Shown: one piece after another, positions 37,984-49,603 of the stretch
Numbering within the stretch: the stretch's first letter is position 1
Layout of the letters: each line of letters begins with the position of its first letter
Assembly (NCBI RefSeq): GCF_900104705.1
Contig: NZ_LT629734.1
Coordinates: 1,984,001-2,048,000, forward strand
Reading direction: 5' to 3'
Source: Agrococcus carbonis
Lineage (GTDB): Bacteria; Actinomycetota; Actinomycetes; Actinomycetales; Microbacteriaceae
DNA: 64,000 bases
Notes under the pieces: model-generated
Told to the model about the DNA's origin: nothing
The model's input: the letters and a program-made list of their open reading frames with translations, nothing else
Databases searched by the model: none
Made by a program: the position numbers and the translations under genes

Positions 37984-38090
37984 GCCTGCGGCCTACTCGA
38001 CGACCGAGGGGCTGCGGCCTACTCGATGACCGAGCGGCTGCGGCCCGCTCGACGACCGTCGGGGGCTGTGGCCTACGCGATGACTGAGGT
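37984..38090. repeat. Four short tandem repeats overlapping a stop codon
   Basis: A unit of 26-28 bp of the type CTGCGGCCTACTCGACGACCG occurs four times with drift. The last copy contains the stop codon (TAG on the - strand, 38073-38075) and final codons of the VOC gene. Related in style, not in sequence, to the other REP-like elements. Confidence 0.7.
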
Positions 38091-38474
38091 GGTGTCGGGC
38101 GCGGCTGAGGAGTCGGGCAGCTGCTGCAGCGTCCAGCGGTTGCCGTCGGGATCGGCGAAGGTGGCGAAGCGGCCCCACGCGAGGTCGGCGACCTCGCTCG
38201 CGTCGACCCCCGCCTCCACGAGCGCAGCGCGCGCCGCGTCGGCGTCGTCGATCACCACCTGCACGTTGCGCATCGACCCCGGCGCGTCTTCGGAGATGCC
38301 CTCGCCGAACGCGAGCGAGCACGCCGACCCGGGCGGGGTGATCTGCACGAAGCGCAGGCCCGGCCGCACGGTCGTGTCGTGGTCGACGTGCCAGCCCAGC
38401 TGCTGCTCGTAGAACGCCTTCGCGCGATCGGTGTCGCGCACGGGCACGAACACGAGCTCGATGCGGTAGTCCAT
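38073..38474 (-). CDS. VOC-superfamily glyoxalase-like protein
   Basis: 133 residues. The pattern LVFVPVRDTDRAKAFYEQQLGWHVDHDT, VQVVIDDADAARAALVEAGVDASEV and FATFADPDGNRWTLQQLP is the common glyoxalase/bleomycin-resistance fold. The usual metal ligands are only partly present. Its last codons are provided by a tandem repeat, so the extreme C-terminus (TTSVIA) is probably variable. ATG 38474 begins MDYRIELVFVP. Confidence 0.9.
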   Translation of the reverse strand: MDYRIELVFVPVRDTDRAKAFYEQQLGWHVDHDTTVRPGLRFVQITPPGSACSLAFGEGISEDAPGSMRNVQVVIDDADAARAALVEAGVDASEVADLAWGRFATFADPDGNRWTLQQLPDSSAAPDTTSVIA

Positions 38475-38626
38475 GATGTCTCCGGATCCCGCGGTCGCCG
38501 TCGGCCGCGCTGCGCGCGACGCTACGCCGGGCCGCCCACGCCCACCAGGTGCCGGGCCACGACCGGCATCCGCCGTGCGGCGGCCCGCGCCTCGCCGATC
38601 CTCAGGTCTCTGGGGGACACGCGGGC

Positions 38627-38632
38627 TAGCAT
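38627..38632 (+). promoter_or_regulatory. -10 element TAGCAT before the lipoprotein gene
   Basis: Ends 7 bases before ATG 38640. With +1 near 38639 the message is leaderless for 38640, or has a 15-nt leader with SD GGAGG (38642-38646) for ATG 38655. Confidence 0.5.
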
Positions 38633-38639
38633 CCCCGGC

Positions 38640-39134
38640 ATGGAGGTGGGGCGGATGCGTCGGTTCCTGGGGGTGGTGGTGGCCGCACTCGCGGCGGTCG
38701 GGCTCGGAGGGTGCGGCATCAGCATCCCCACCGACCCCGATGGCACGCTCGACCGCGTCACGGGCGGCGTGCTCGAGGTGGGCGTCACGCCGAACCCGCC
38801 GCACACGGACACGTCGGGTGCGCATCCGACCGGCACCGAGCCGGCGCTCGTCACCGCGTTCGCCGAGTCGATCGACGCGCGCGTCGAGTGGACGGAGGGC
38901 AGCGAGCAGTCGCTCGTGCAGCTGCTGGAGATCGGCGAGCTCGACCTCGTGATCGGCGGCATCTCCGAGCAGACCCCGTGGGTCGACCGGGTCGCGGTGA
39001 CCCGGGCCTACGCCGACGCCGAGCTGCCCGACGGCTCGACGAGCGGACTGGTGATGCTCGCGCCGATGGGCGAGAACGCCTTCCTGTCTGCGCTCGAGCG
39101 CCACCTCGACGCCGAGACCGAGGGGCAGCGGTGA
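38640..39134 (+). CDS. Short solute-binding-protein-like lipoprotein
   Basis: 164 residues. Signal peptide [15 protein letters not shown] with lipobox GLGGC. The mature part resembles only one lobe of a family 3 solute-binding protein: [58 protein letters not shown], and [13 protein letters not shown]. Full SBP_3 proteins are about 230-260 residues, so this is a reduced form. The stop overlaps the start of a cation-diffusion-facilitator gene (GTGA), so the two are translationally coupled. Start at 38640 or 38655. Confidence 0.75.
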   Translation: MEVGRMRRFLGVVVAALAAVGLGGCGISIPTDPDGTLDRVTGGVLEVGVTPNPPHTDTSGAHPTGTEPALVTAFAESIDARVEWTEGSEQSLVQLLEIGELDLVIGGISEQTPWVDRVAVTRAYADAELPDGSTSGLVMLAPMGENAFLSALERHLDAETEGQR

Positions 39135-40132
39135 ACCGCATCGGTGGGCGCCCGCTGCCGCGCGAGCAGGCCGAGGCGCTGCGGAAGGCGCGCATCCTCG
39201 AATGGGCGGTGCTCGGCTACACGGCCGTCACGATCACGCTCATCGCCATCGTCATGGGCAGCTCGCAGGCCATGCGCACGGCCTGGGTCGAGGACATCCT
39301 CTCGACCATCCCGCAGATCGCGTTCCTCGTGGCGCTGCCGATCGTGCGCCGGGCCGCGACCGCGAAGCATCCCTACGGCTACCACCGCGCGATGGGTGTC
39401 GGTCACTTAGTAGCAGGCGTCGCGCTGCTCGCCGTCGGCGGCAACCTCTGCGTCGAGGCCATCACCGGCCTCGTGCGGCAGGAGCACCCGCCGATCGGCA
39501 CCATCCAGATCTTCGGCGTCACGATCTGGCAGGGCTGGGCGATGATCGCCGTGATGGCGGTCATCCTCGTGCCGCCGCTCATCTACGGCCGCATGAAGAT
39601 GCGGCTCGCCAAGCAGCTGCACAACAAGCTGCTCTACGCCGACGCCGACATGGCGCAGGCCGACTGGACGACGACCGTCGGCTCGATCGTCGGCGTGCTC
39701 GGCATCGGGCTGGGCCTGTGGTGGCTCGACGGCGCGGCGGCGCTGTTCATCTCGGCGGGCATCCTGTGGGACGGCCTGAAGAACACCCGCGCCTCGGTGC
39801 TCGACCTCATGGACATGCGCGCGACCACCTACGACCAGTCGGAGCCCGACCCCATCCACGACCAGGTCGACCGCATGCTGCGGCGCCGCCCCTGGGTGCG
39901 CGACGCCGCGAGCCGCATCCGCGACGAGGGGCAGGTGCTGCACGTCGAGGCGTTCGTCGTGCCGCGGAGGCGGAAGGTCAAGGTCGACGACGTCGACCGC
40001 GCCGTCGCCGACATCGTCGCGCTCGACTGGCGCGTGCAGGATGCGTCGGTGTCCGTCGTGAACGAGCTCGACCTCCCCGAGGAGGAGGAGGTCGAGCGCG
40101 AGGAGGGCGGTCGACGCCGCCCCCGTTCCTAG
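39131..40132 (+). CDS. Cation diffusion facilitator (CDF) transporter
   Basis: 333 residues. Hydrophobic segments around 26-45, 58-76, 90-110, 128-150, 173-192 and 197-213 give the six-helix CDF core. [20 protein letters not shown] carries the Asp-x3-Asp-type metal site of helix 5; [10 protein letters not shown] occupies helix 2. The C-terminal cytoplasmic domain ([22 protein letters not shown]) and an acidic tail follow. CDFs export Zn2+, Mn2+, Fe2+ or Co2+ by proton exchange; the metal is not predictable. Its stop overlaps that of the convergent VIT gene within CTAG. Confidence 0.9.
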   Translation: MNRIGGRPLPREQAEALRKARILEWAVLGYTAVTITLIAIVMGSSQAMRTAWVEDILSTIPQIAFLVALPIVRRAATAKHPYGYHRAMGVGHLVAGVALLAVGGNLCVEAITGLVRQEHPPIGTIQIFGVTIWQGWAMIAVMAVILVPPLIYGRMKMRLAKQLHNKLLYADADMAQADWTTTVGSIVGVLGIGLGLWWLDGAAALFISAGILWDGLKNTRASVLDLMDMRATTYDQSEPDPIHDQVDRMLRRRPWVRDAASRIRDEGQVLHVEAFVVPRRRKVKVDDVDRAVADIVALDWRVQDASVSVVNELDLPEEEEVEREEGGRRRPRS

Positions 40133-40851
40133 TGGACGGGCGTGCCCATCAGGAGACCGATGCCGTAGGTCGCCGCGAGCGCGACGACGCCGCCGACGAG
40201 CACGCGCAGCGACGCGGCGCGCTTGCTCGAGGCGCCGATGCGCGCCGAGACGATGCCGGTCAGCAGCAGCGCGACGACGGTCGCGATGACGATGGGCCAC
40301 GGCATCCACGCGGCCGGGCTCAGCAGCGCCGCGAGCAGCGGGATGAGCGAGCCGAGCGAGAACGACAGAGCGGATGCCGCGGCGGCCGACCACGGGTTGT
40401 TCAGGTCCTCGGGGTCGAGCTTGTACTCGACGTCGAGGTGCGCGCGCAGCGGGTCGGCTCGCGTGAGCTCGACCGCCACCTGGTGCGCGGTGTCGGGCTC
40501 GAGCCCCCGCTCCTCGTACATGTGGGCGAGCTGGTCGACCTGCCCCTCGGGGTCGGCCTCGAGCAGGGCGTTCTCGCGGCGGATCGCGGCGCGCTCGCTG
40601 TCGCGCTGCGACGAGACCGAGACGTACTCGCCGACGGCCATCGAGAACGCGCCGGCGACGAGCGCGGCGACGCCCGCGGTGAGGATGCCTGCGAGCGACG
40701 TGCCCGCGCCGGCGACGCCGACCATGAGGGCCGAGGTCGAGACGATGCCGTCGTTCGCGCCGAGCACCCCGGCGCGCAGCCAGTTGAGCTTCGAGGTCAT
40801 CGACTCGACGGGCGGCGGCAGGTCGGGCCTGCGCTGCAGAGCGGGATCCAT
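40129..40851 (-). CDS. VIT1/CCC1-family Fe/Mn transporter
   Basis: 240 residues. The N-terminal helix pair shows [27 protein letters not shown] and [21 protein letters not shown], the core VIT signature. A cytoplasmic acidic metal-binding segment (about residues 90-145) and three C-terminal helices complete the usual five-helix fold. Family members move Fe2+/Mn2+ out of the cytosol. ATG 40851 follows GGAGG; upstream codons to 40929 have no similarity. Together with the CDF gene it makes a small metal-homeostasis spot. Confidence 0.93.
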   Translation of the reverse strand: MDPALQRRPDLPPPVESMTSKLNWLRAGVLGANDGIVSTSALMVGVAGAGTSLAGILTAGVAALVAGAFSMAVGEYVSVSSQRDSERAAIRRENALLEADPEGQVDQLAHMYEERGLEPDTAHQVAVELTRADPLRAHLDVEYKLDPEDLNNPWSAAAASALSFSLGSLIPLLAALLSPAAWMPWPIVIATVVALLLTGIVSARIGASSKRAASLRVLVGGVVALAATYGIGLLMGTPVH

Positions 40852-40991
40852 GGGTGTACCTCCGAGCATCCATCGTCGGCGCCTGCCGCGCGCGCCGCAA
40901 GCAAGGCGAGGCTCGTGGGAAAGCGGCAAGAACCCCGAATCTTCACGCTTCGGGACGCCGAAAGCGGGCGAGGAGGCATCGGGGGCGGGGC

Positions 40992-40997
40992 TAGGCT
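40992..40997 (+). promoter_or_regulatory. -10 element TAGGCT upstream of sucC
   Basis: The hexamer with flanking TTGG matches the groES -10 (TAGGCTTGG) and would give a leader of about 35 nt. No clear -35 is seen. Confidence 0.4.
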
Positions 40998-41038
40998 TGG
41001 CGAGGCGAATCCCCCACCAAACACGGATTGGATGACGC

Positions 41039-42205
41039 GTGGATCTCTACGAGTACCAGGCAAGGGACCTGTTCGAGCAGCACGGCGTGCCCGTGCTGCG
41101 AGGCATCGTCGCCGACACCCCCGAGCAGGCCGAGGCAGCAGCCACGGAGCTCGGCGGCGGTGTCGTCGTCGTGAAGGCACAGGTCAAGACCGGCGGACGA
41201 GGCAAGGCTGGCGGCGTCAAGCTCGCCAAGAGCCCCGCCGAGGCGAAGGACGCGGCGGAGGCCATCCTCGGCCTCGACATCAAGGGGCACACGGTGCACC
41301 GCGTGATGGTGGCCGAGGGCGCCGCCATCAAGGAGGAGTACTACTTCTCGGTGCTGCTCGACCGGGCCAACCGCTCCTACCTCGCGATGTGCTCGTACGA
41401 GGGCGGCATGGAGATCGAGCAGCTCGCCGAGGAGCGCCCGGAGGCGCTCGCGAAGGTCGAGGTCGACCCGGCTGCCGGCATCGACGCCGCGAAGGCCGAG
41501 GAGATCGTGCGCGCCGCGCGCTTCCCCGAGGAGCTCGTCACCAAGGTCGCGCCGGTCATCGTCACGCTCTACGACGTCTTCGTCAAGGAGGACGCCACGC
41601 TCGTCGAGGTGAACCCGCTCGTCCTCACCGAGGCCGGCGACATCATCGCCCTCGACGGCAAGATCTCGCTCGACGAGAACGCCGAGTTCCGCCAGCCCGG
41701 CCACGCCGAGCTCGAGGACAAGGCCGCGACCGACCCGCTCGAGGCGAAGGCCAAGGAGTCGGACCTCAACTACGTCAAGCTCGACGGCCAGGTCGGCATC
41801 ATCGGCAACGGCGCGGGCCTCGTCATGTCGACGCTCGACGTCGTCGCGTACGCGGGGGAGCGCCACGGCGGCGTGAAGCCCGCCAACTTCCTCGACATCG
41901 GCGGCGGCGCCTCTGCGGAGGTCATGGCGGCGGGCCTCGACGTCATCCTGAACGACACGGACGTCAAGAGCGTCTTCGTCAACGTCTTCGGCGGCATCAC
42001 CGCGTGCGACGAGGTCGCCAACGGCATCGTCAAGGCGCTCGAGATCCTCGGCGACGAGGCCTCGAAGCCGCTCGTCGTGCGACTCGACGGCAACAACGTC
42101 GAGGAGGGCCGACGCATCCTCGCCGACGCCGCGCACCCGCTGGTGACGGTGGTCGACACGATGGACGAGGCCGCCGACAAGGCCGCCGAGCTGGCTGCGG
42201 CGTAA
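41039..42205 (+). CDS. sucC: Succinyl-CoA ligase beta subunit
   Basis: 388 residues. TCA-cycle enzyme (succinyl-CoA + NDP + Pi to succinate + NTP). The ATP-grasp N-terminus is [19 protein letters not shown], and the grasp region has [20 protein letters not shown]. The C-terminal domain contains [20 protein letters not shown] and [18 protein letters not shown] 41039. sucD begins 11 bp downstream. Confidence 0.97.
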   Translation: MDLYEYQARDLFEQHGVPVLRGIVADTPEQAEAAATELGGGVVVVKAQVKTGGRGKAGGVKLAKSPAEAKDAAEAILGLDIKGHTVHRVMVAEGAAIKEEYYFSVLLDRANRSYLAMCSYEGGMEIEQLAEERPEALAKVEVDPAAGIDAAKAEEIVRAARFPEELVTKVAPVIVTLYDVFVKEDATLVEVNPLVLTEAGDIIALDGKISLDENAEFRQPGHAELEDKAATDPLEAKAKESDLNYVKLDGQVGIIGNGAGLVMSTLDVVAYAGERHGGVKPANFLDIGGGASAEVMAAGLDVILNDTDVKSVFVNVFGGITACDEVANGIVKALEILGDEASKPLVVRLDGNNVEEGRRILADAAHPLVTVVDTMDEAADKAAELAAA

Positions 42206-42216
42206 GGGAGCGAAAG

Positions 42217-43116
42217 ATGTCGATCTACCTCAACAAGGACAACAAGGTCATCGTCCAGGGCATCACCGGCGGCGAGGGCTCGAAGCACACCGCCCGCATG
42301 CTCGCGGCCGGCACCCAGATCGTCGGTGGCGTGAACGCGCGCAAGGCCGGCACGACCGTCTCGCACACCGCGCAGGACGGCTCGCAGGTCGAGCTGCCCG
42401 TCTTCGGCTCGGTCGCCGAGGCCATGGAGGCCACGGGCGCCGACACGTCGATCGTGTTCGTGCCGCCGGCCTTCGCGAAGGACGCCGTCATCGAGGCCGT
42501 CGACGCGGGCATCGGCCTGCTCGTCGTGATCACCGAGGGCATCCCCGTGCAGGACTCGGCCGAGTTCTGGGCCCACGCCAAGGCGAAGGGCACCACCCGC
42601 ATCATCGGCCCGAACTGCCCCGGCATCATCACGCCCGAGGAGTCGCTCGTGGGCATCACGCCCGCGAACATCACGGGCAAGGGGCCCATCGGCCTCGTCT
42701 CGAAGTCGGGCACGCTGACGTACCAGATGATGTACGAGCTGCGCGACCTGGGCTTCTCGACCGCCATCGGCATCGGCGGCGACCCCGTGATCGGCACGAC
42801 GCACATCGACGCGCTCGAGGCGTTCGAGGCCGACCCGGAGACGAAGGCGATCGTCATGATCGGCGAGATCGGCGGCGACGCCGAGGAGCGCGCTGCCGAG
42901 TTCATCAAGGCGAACGTCACGAAGCCCGTGGTCGGCTACGTCGCCGGCTTCACGGCGCCCGAGGGCAAGACGATGGGCCACGCCGGCGCGATCGTCTCGG
43001 GCTCGTCGGGCACCGCGGAGGCCAAGAAGGAGGCCCTCGAGGCCGCCGGCGTCAAGGTGGGCAAGACGCCGACCGAGACCGCGCGCCTCATGCGCGAGAT
43101 CATCGAGTCGCTCTGA
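42217..43116 (+). CDS. sucD: Succinyl-CoA ligase alpha subunit
   Basis: 299 residues. CoA-binding Rossmann domain ([19 protein letters not shown]) and the catalytic phosphohistidine in [37 protein letters not shown] is also standard. ATG 42217 follows GGGAG (42205-42209). Forms the alpha2beta2 or alphabeta ligase with SucC. A hairpin terminator follows. Confidence 0.97.
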   Translation: MSIYLNKDNKVIVQGITGGEGSKHTARMLAAGTQIVGGVNARKAGTTVSHTAQDGSQVELPVFGSVAEAMEATGADTSIVFVPPAFAKDAVIEAVDAGIGLLVVITEGIPVQDSAEFWAHAKAKGTTRIIGPNCPGIITPEESLVGITPANITGKGPIGLVSKSGTLTYQMMYELRDLGFSTAIGIGGDPVIGTTHIDALEAFEADPETKAIVMIGEIGGDAEERAAEFIKANVTKPVVGYVAGFTAPEGKTMGHAGAIVSGSSGTAEAKKEALEAAGVKVGKTPTETARLMREIIESL

Positions 43117-43171
43117 GCGGATGGCTCTGAGCGGATCGCTCCGAGCCGCAGCGCTCGGGGCTGAGCTCCCC

Positions 43172-43203
43172 GGACGGGTCCTGGCTTCGGCCAGGGCCCG
43201 TTC
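43172..43203 (+). terminator. Terminator with TTCG tetraloop after sucCD
   Basis: 14-bp stem (43172-43185 / 43190-43203) with two G-T wobbles, closed by C(TTCG)G, the extra-stable tetraloop. It is followed by TTCGTCGTCC. Confidence 0.7.
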
Positions 43204-43298
43204 GTCGTCCCTGGAGCATGCGTCGTCGCGCCCGCTCGGTGGACGCGCGGGATGCGGGGCTAGGGTGTCGGCACGACCGACCGATGGAGGAGGAAGCG

Positions 43299-43472
43299 AT
43301 GAGCGAGCACGACGAGCGCGAGCACGAGGGCACGCAGAAGCCCGGCGGCCTCGGCGAGGACGGCACGATCCCCGCCGACCCGGACGGCCTCGGCGCGACG
43401 ACGACCGACGAGCAGTCGACCTTCGAGCCCGAGGAGGACGAGGCGGCCGAGCCCGACGTCGACGAGGGCTGA
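43299..43472 (+). CDS. Small acidic hypothetical protein
   Basis: 57 residues, almost all charged or small: MSEHDEREHEGTQKPGGLG, TIPADPDGLG, then a Glu/Asp-rich tail (EPEEDEAAEPDVDEG). No hydrophobic core, so probably disordered. ATG 43299 follows GGAGGAGGAA; a TAGGGT hexamer at 43261-43266 could be its -10. No family recognised. Confidence 0.6.
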   Translation: MSEHDEREHEGTQKPGGLGEDGTIPADPDGLGATTTDEQSTFEPEEDEAAEPDVDEG

Positions 43473-43599
43473 CGCGCCTCAGGGATCCGCGCGGCGCGGG
43501 ACGCACGGCGGTGCTCGCGCCGCGTCCGACCGCGGCGAAGTCGTCGCGCGGACCCGTTGGGGTCTCGCGCCGCGGCGCGCGGACGGGCAGTCTGTCGGC

Positions 43600-44412
43600 A
43601 TGACGATCCTGTGCGCCACCTGCGGTGTCGAGACCGCCGAGCCCCTGCCCGAGACCTGCCCGATCTGCGCCGACGAGCGCCAGTGGGTGCCCAAGAGTGG
43701 CCAGCACTGGACCTCGACCGAGGAGCACGCGGGTGACGGCATGCGCATCGACGTCGTGGAGGACGAGCCGGGGCTGTGGGCGATCACCTCCGAGCCCGCC
43801 GTCGGCATCGGCCAGCGCGCGCTGCTCGTGCAGACGCCGGAGGGCAACCTGCTGTGGGATCCGATCGGCACCATCACGGATGCCGCGGTCGAGCAGGTGC
43901 GCGAGCTCGGCGGACTCGCGCTCGTCGCGACGTCGCACCCGCACATGTTCGGGGTGCAGTGCGCGTGGGCCGAGGCGCTCGACGCGCGCGTGCTCGTGAG
44001 CGAGCGCGACGCGGAGTGGGTGCAGCGGCAGCACGAGCGGATCGAGCTGTGGGACGGTGAGGTGTCGCCCTTGCCGGGCGTGCGGCTCATCCGCTTCGGC
44101 GGGCACTTCCCCGGGTCGGCGATGGTGCTGTGGGAGGCGGGGAGCGACGGCGACGGGTCGCTGCTGTCGGGCGACACGATCCAGCCCAAGCCCGACCGGC
44201 GGAGCGTGTCGTTCATGCGCTCGTTCCCCAACAACATCCCGATGTCGCCGGGCGTCGTGCGGCGGATCGCCGACCAGCTCGCGCCGCTGCGGTACCGCCG
44301 CATCTACGGCAACCTGCCCGGTCAGCTCATCGAGGAGGGACCCGCGGCGGTCGAGCGCTCGGCGGCTCGCCACATCGCGTGGTGCCGCGGGGAGTTCGAC
44401 CACCTGACCTGA
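43600..44412 (+). CDS. MBL-fold metallo-hydrolase-like protein with zinc ribbon
   Basis: 270 residues. The N-terminus holds two cysteine pairs (CATCG and CPICA), a zinc ribbon. The rest is a metallo-beta-lactamase-like fold: GNLLWDPIGTI, TSHPHMFG where HxHxDH is normal, GGHFPGSAMVLWE, and SGDTIQ. Of the usual ligands the second half of HxHxDH is replaced (MFG), so metal binding or catalysis may be altered. A comparable degenerate motif may be normal in this subfamily. ATG 43600; isolated transcription unit. Confidence 0.82.
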   Translation: MTILCATCGVETAEPLPETCPICADERQWVPKSGQHWTSTEEHAGDGMRIDVVEDEPGLWAITSEPAVGIGQRALLVQTPEGNLLWDPIGTITDAAVEQVRELGGLALVATSHPHMFGVQCAWAEALDARVLVSERDAEWVQRQHERIELWDGEVSPLPGVRLIRFGGHFPGSAMVLWEAGSDGDGSLLSGDTIQPKPDRRSVSFMRSFPNNIPMSPGVVRRIADQLAPLRYRRIYGNLPGQLIEEGPAAVERSAARHIAWCRGEFDHLT

Positions 44413-44442
44413 CGCGCGGCGCGCCGGGGATCCAGGCGGTTC

Positions 44443-44517
44443 CCGGAGGATCTCCGGATCCCAGCGCATCCGGGCGGATGATGCGCTCGCATGACCCGTC
44501 ATCCGGACTTCCTCCGG
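44443..44517. repeat. Left copy of CCGG-bounded repeat bracketing second nuclease-like gene
   Basis: 75 bp, starting CCGGAGGA and ending CTTCCTCCGG; the ends are an imperfect 15-bp inversion. An inner hairpin is GCGCATCC-GGGC-GGATG with a second ATGCGC. It aligns without gaps to 45530-45604 (about 50 of 75 columns, blocks of near identity at both ends and at GCGGATGAT). Confidence 0.7.
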
Positions 44518-44653
44518 CGTGCACGAAGCGGCACGACTTCGTCGGCGCGCGAGGCTGCGACGTCCCGGCGAGACGCGTGGCACGGCTCCGCTGATCCACA
44601 AGCCGCGGCGGCAGCGCCACGCGATCGCGCACCGCTCTGGCACGGTGCCGCCC

Positions 44654-45568
44654 ATGGACGTGCTGGTGATGCAGCTGGGGATCCTGACGACTGCGCAGCT
44701 GATGGGGGTGGGCTGGACCAAGTGGCAGATCGAACGGGCCGTCCGCGGCGGCGCGCTCACGCGCGTGCGGCCCGGCTGGTTCGCCCGACCCGGATGCGAC
44801 GCCGCCGCGCTGGCAGCCGTGCGCGCGGGCGGCTGCATCTCGTGCTTCAGCGCCCTCCGGCTGCACGGTGTCTGGGTGCCGGAGCGCAAGGGTCGGCACG
44901 TCCGCCTCCCGGAGCATCGCCGCGTGCGCCGCAAGCGGCGCGGCAGCGCTGTCGCCAAGCCGCGCACATGCCGATTGCGCGCGCCGGAGCCGCCGATCGC
45001 CGCGGCGGTCGACGACCTGCGAACCGCGGTGCGCTGCGTGCTGCGCTGCGGCACCCGCGAGGAGTGCCTGGTGGTGCTCGACTCGATCCTGCACCTGCAG
45101 CTCGCGAGGCGCGACGAGCTGGAGGAGTGGCTGCGCGGCGCACCGCAGCGCGAGCGAGCGCTGCTGGAGCTGGCCGACGCGCGGTCGGAGTCCGGCACCG
45201 AATCGATGGTGCGGTGGCGACTGCGGGCGCTGCAGCTCGCCGTGCGCATCCAGGTGCGCGTGATGGACGGGGTGCGGGTCGACCTGCTCATCGGCGACCG
45301 TCTCATCATCGAGTGCGACAGCCGCGAGCACCACTCGGAGGCCGACGCCTACGAGAGCGACCGGCGTCGCGACCGGCGGCTCGCGGCCCGCGGCTTCATC
45401 GTGCTGCGCCTCAGCTACCGGCAGATCCACGACGAGTGGGCGGCCATCGAGGAGGACATCCTCGCGATCGTGAGGGCCGGTCGGCACCGTCTGCCGCGGC
45501 GCAGGACGGCGCGTCCCTCAGCCGGGCTGCCGGAGGAATTCCGGATTCCCGCTGCTCGGTGCGGATGA
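44654..45568 (+). CDS. AbiEi-like / DUF559 Vsr-type endonuclease-like protein
   Basis: 304 residues. The N-terminal third resembles AbiEi-type winged-helix proteins ([37 protein letters not shown]). The C-terminal third is DUF559: [24 protein letters not shown], and [20 protein letters not shown], giving the E-D-ExD core of Vsr-like nucleases. The middle is Arg-rich. ATG 44654 is preferred; a longer frame from 44519 would begin inside the left repeat. Its last 13 codons and stop lie within the right repeat copy. Same domain layout as the gene at 15.2-16.1 kb. Confidence 0.75.
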   Translation: MDVLVMQLGILTTAQLMGVGWTKWQIERAVRGGALTRVRPGWFARPGCDAAALAAVRAGGCISCFSALRLHGVWVPERKGRHVRLPEHRRVRRKRRGSAVAKPRTCRLRAPEPPIAAAVDDLRTAVRCVLRCGTREECLVVLDSILHLQLARRDELEEWLRGAPQRERALLELADARSESGTESMVRWRLRALQLAVRIQVRVMDGVRVDLLIGDRLIIECDSREHHSEADAYESDRRRDRRLAARGFIVLRLSYRQIHDEWAAIEEDILAIVRAGRHRLPRRRTARPSAGLPEEFRIPAARCG

Positions 45569-45604
45569 TCCAGCTCGCGGGCCTGGAACCCGGACATCCG
45601 CCGG
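45530..45604. repeat. Right copy of CCGG-bounded repeat bracketing second nuclease-like gene
   Basis: 75 bp starting CCGGAGGAATTCCGGAT and ending CCGGACATCCGCCGG. It overlaps the 3' end of the nuclease-like gene by 39 bp, so the repeat supplies that gene's stop codon. Confidence 0.7.
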
Positions 45605-45635
45605 CCGCGGCAGACGATGCCCGGCCGCGGGACGA

Positions 45636-45665
45636 CGGAGGGCCCGGCCGAAGCCGGGCCCTCCG
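45636..45665 (-). terminator. Terminator hairpin of icd
   Basis: Perfect 13-bp stem (45636-45648 / 45653-45665) with CGAA loop, 14 bp beyond the icd stop on the - strand. Confidence 0.7.
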
Positions 45666-45678
45666 TGTGCGCAGCGGG

Positions 45679-47898
<2,220 letters not shown>

Positions 47899-48037
47899 GC
47901 GGCTCGAACCCCTCGCGGTGCGGTGATGTGGGGCGGCCGCGATCGCGTGCGCGCGGGCCGCCGTGCGCCTCCAACCTACCGCGCCGCCGCTGAGGGGGCG
48001 CGCGGCGAGGCGGGGCGGGCGGGGGCGGATGCGTCGG

Positions 48038-48043
48038 TACAGT
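48038..48043 (+). promoter_or_regulatory. -10 element TACAGT before perM
   Basis: Ends 8 bases before GTG 48052. There is no SD, so the transcript is probably leaderless or nearly so. Confidence 0.45.
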
Positions 48044-48051
48044 TGCCAGCC

Positions 48052-49593
48052 GTGCGTCGCGTGTGGGCCGGCATCGGCCAGGCAGTCGAGTCCGCCGCCA
48101 TCGCGGCGGCCGGGCTCGTCGTGTGCGCGCTCGTCATGCTCGCCGTCTGGGGCGTCGATCAGGGCTTCGACGGCGACCCGCTGCTGCAGTGGCGCATCGC
48201 CGCCGACGCGTGGCTGCTCGGCCACGGCGTCGACCTCGGCATCACGCCGGGCCGCGAGGCCGTCATCGCGGTCGGCGCCGAGCAGGTCGGTCAGTCGTTC
48301 GTCGTCACGCTCGGCGCGTGGGGCATCGGCCTGCTGACGCTCTGGCTGCATTGGCGCAGCGGTCGCCGGCTCGCGTCCCTCCCGATCCTCGACGCCTCGA
48401 TCGCCGCCGTCCTCGGCGCCGCGGCGACCGGCGCGGTCGGCCTCGTTGCCGGCATGAGCGCCCAGCACGCGACGGCCGCGCCCAACCTCGTGCAGTCGGC
48501 GCTGCTGCCGGCGGCGGTGGCGCTCGTGGGTATGGGTGCTGCGCTGCTCGCGGCGCACGGGCACGACTGGCTCGCGGCGGCCGCGCGCGGCCTCACGCTC
48601 GAGGCGCAGTGGCTGCGCACGATCCGCGCGGCGCTGCGCACCGGGCTCGGCGCGACCGCGGGCGTGCTCGGCGTCGGCGCGCTGCTCGTCGGCGTCGGCC
48701 TCCTGCTGCGCTTCACCGACGGCCTGCTGCTGCTCGAGTCGCTCGGCGTGACGCACGTCGGCGTCGTCGTGGTCTTCCTCGTGCAGCTCGCGCTCGCCCC
48801 CGTCGCGATCGTGTGGGGCGCGTCGTGGGCGATCGGGCCGGGCTTCATGGTTGGTGCGGGATCGAGCGTCTCGCCGCTCGGCACCGACCTCGGGCCCGTG
48901 CCGGCGCTGCCGCTGCTCGCGGCGATCGACCCCGGCGCCGAGCCGTGGATGTCGGTCGTCGTCGCGCTGCCCGTGCTCGCGGCCGTCGTGGTGGGCGCCT
49001 TCGCGCGCCAGAGCACGCTCGCCGGCACCCCCGAGCGGCCCGTGCACTGGTGGGAGCTCGTGGTCGCCGCGCTCGGCGGCGCCGTGCTCGCCGGCGCTCT
49101 CCTCGGCCTCGCGGCGATGCTCTCGACCGGCGCCGCCGGCCCCGGCAGACTCGGCGAGACGGGTCCGGATGCGGTGCTCGTCGCCGCGTGGGGAGCCCTC
49201 GAGATCGGCGTCGGGCTCCTGCTGGGCATGCTCGCGGGTGGCCGGGGGAGCGCGGCGCTCGCGGTCGAGCGCGGCGGCTCGTCGATCCGGGAGGTCTTCG
49301 GCTTCGGCACGAGCCGCGGGGCCGCCGACGCGGCGGGCGGTGCCGGCTCCGGCGAGGCTGCCGATGCGCCCGCCGAGTGGCGGGAGGACGAGGCCGGCAC
49401 GCAGGAGGTGGCGCCGGTCAGTGTCGAGCGCGACGCGGCCGCCCCGTCGGGGGTCGACGAGGACGCATCCGCCGACGCCGACGATGACGCCGCCACCGCC
49501 ACCGCCACCGACGCCGACCGCGACGCCGACACCGACCCCGCGCAGCGCGGGGCCGCGCACCCCGAGCCCGAAGGCGATCACCGCCCTCGGTAG
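48052..49593 (+). CDS. PerM/DUF6350-family cell-division membrane protein
   Basis: 513 residues with about ten hydrophobic segments and a C-terminal soluble tail (from about 420) rich in Asp/Ala/Thr. The pattern [37 protein letters not shown] and [11 protein letters not shown] fits DUF6350. In Mycobacterium tuberculosis the member PerM (Rv0955) lies beside purN-purH near sucCD and is linked to cell division; the same neighbourhood is kept here. GTG 48052 follows a -10 hexamer. The upstream open frame of over 1100 codons is a GC artefact anti-sense to icd. Confidence 0.85.
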   Translation: MRRVWAGIGQAVESAAIAAAGLVVCALVMLAVWGVDQGFDGDPLLQWRIAADAWLLGHGVDLGITPGREAVIAVGAEQVGQSFVVTLGAWGIGLLTLWLHWRSGRRLASLPILDASIAAVLGAAATGAVGLVAGMSAQHATAAPNLVQSALLPAAVALVGMGAALLAAHGHDWLAAAARGLTLEAQWLRTIRAALRTGLGATAGVLGVGALLVGVGLLLRFTDGLLLLESLGVTHVGVVVVFLVQLALAPVAIVWGASWAIGPGFMVGAGSSVSPLGTDLGPVPALPLLAAIDPGAEPWMSVVVALPVLAAVVVGAFARQSTLAGTPERPVHWWELVVAALGGAVLAGALLGLAAMLSTGAAGPGRLGETGPDAVLVAAWGALEIGVGLLLGMLAGGRGSAALAVERGGSSIREVFGFGTSRGAADAAGGAGSGEAADAPAEWREDEAGTQEVAPVSVERDAAAPSGVDEDASADADDDAATATATDADRDADTDPAQRGAAHPEPEGDHRPR

Positions 49594-49596
49594 GAT
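49591..49596 (+). promoter_or_regulatory. -10 element TAGGAT before purN
   Basis: The hexamer starts inside the perM stop codon (TAG) and ends 7 bases before GTG 49604. It suggests purN-purH can be transcribed separately from perM, without a leader. Confidence 0.5.
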
Positions 49597-49603
49597 GGAG
49601 GAC

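Noticed and set aside
39202..42216. + strand open frame upstream of sucD
   Set aside because: It is the out-of-frame shadow of the CDF gene and sucC; SucD starts at 42217 with its own SD.
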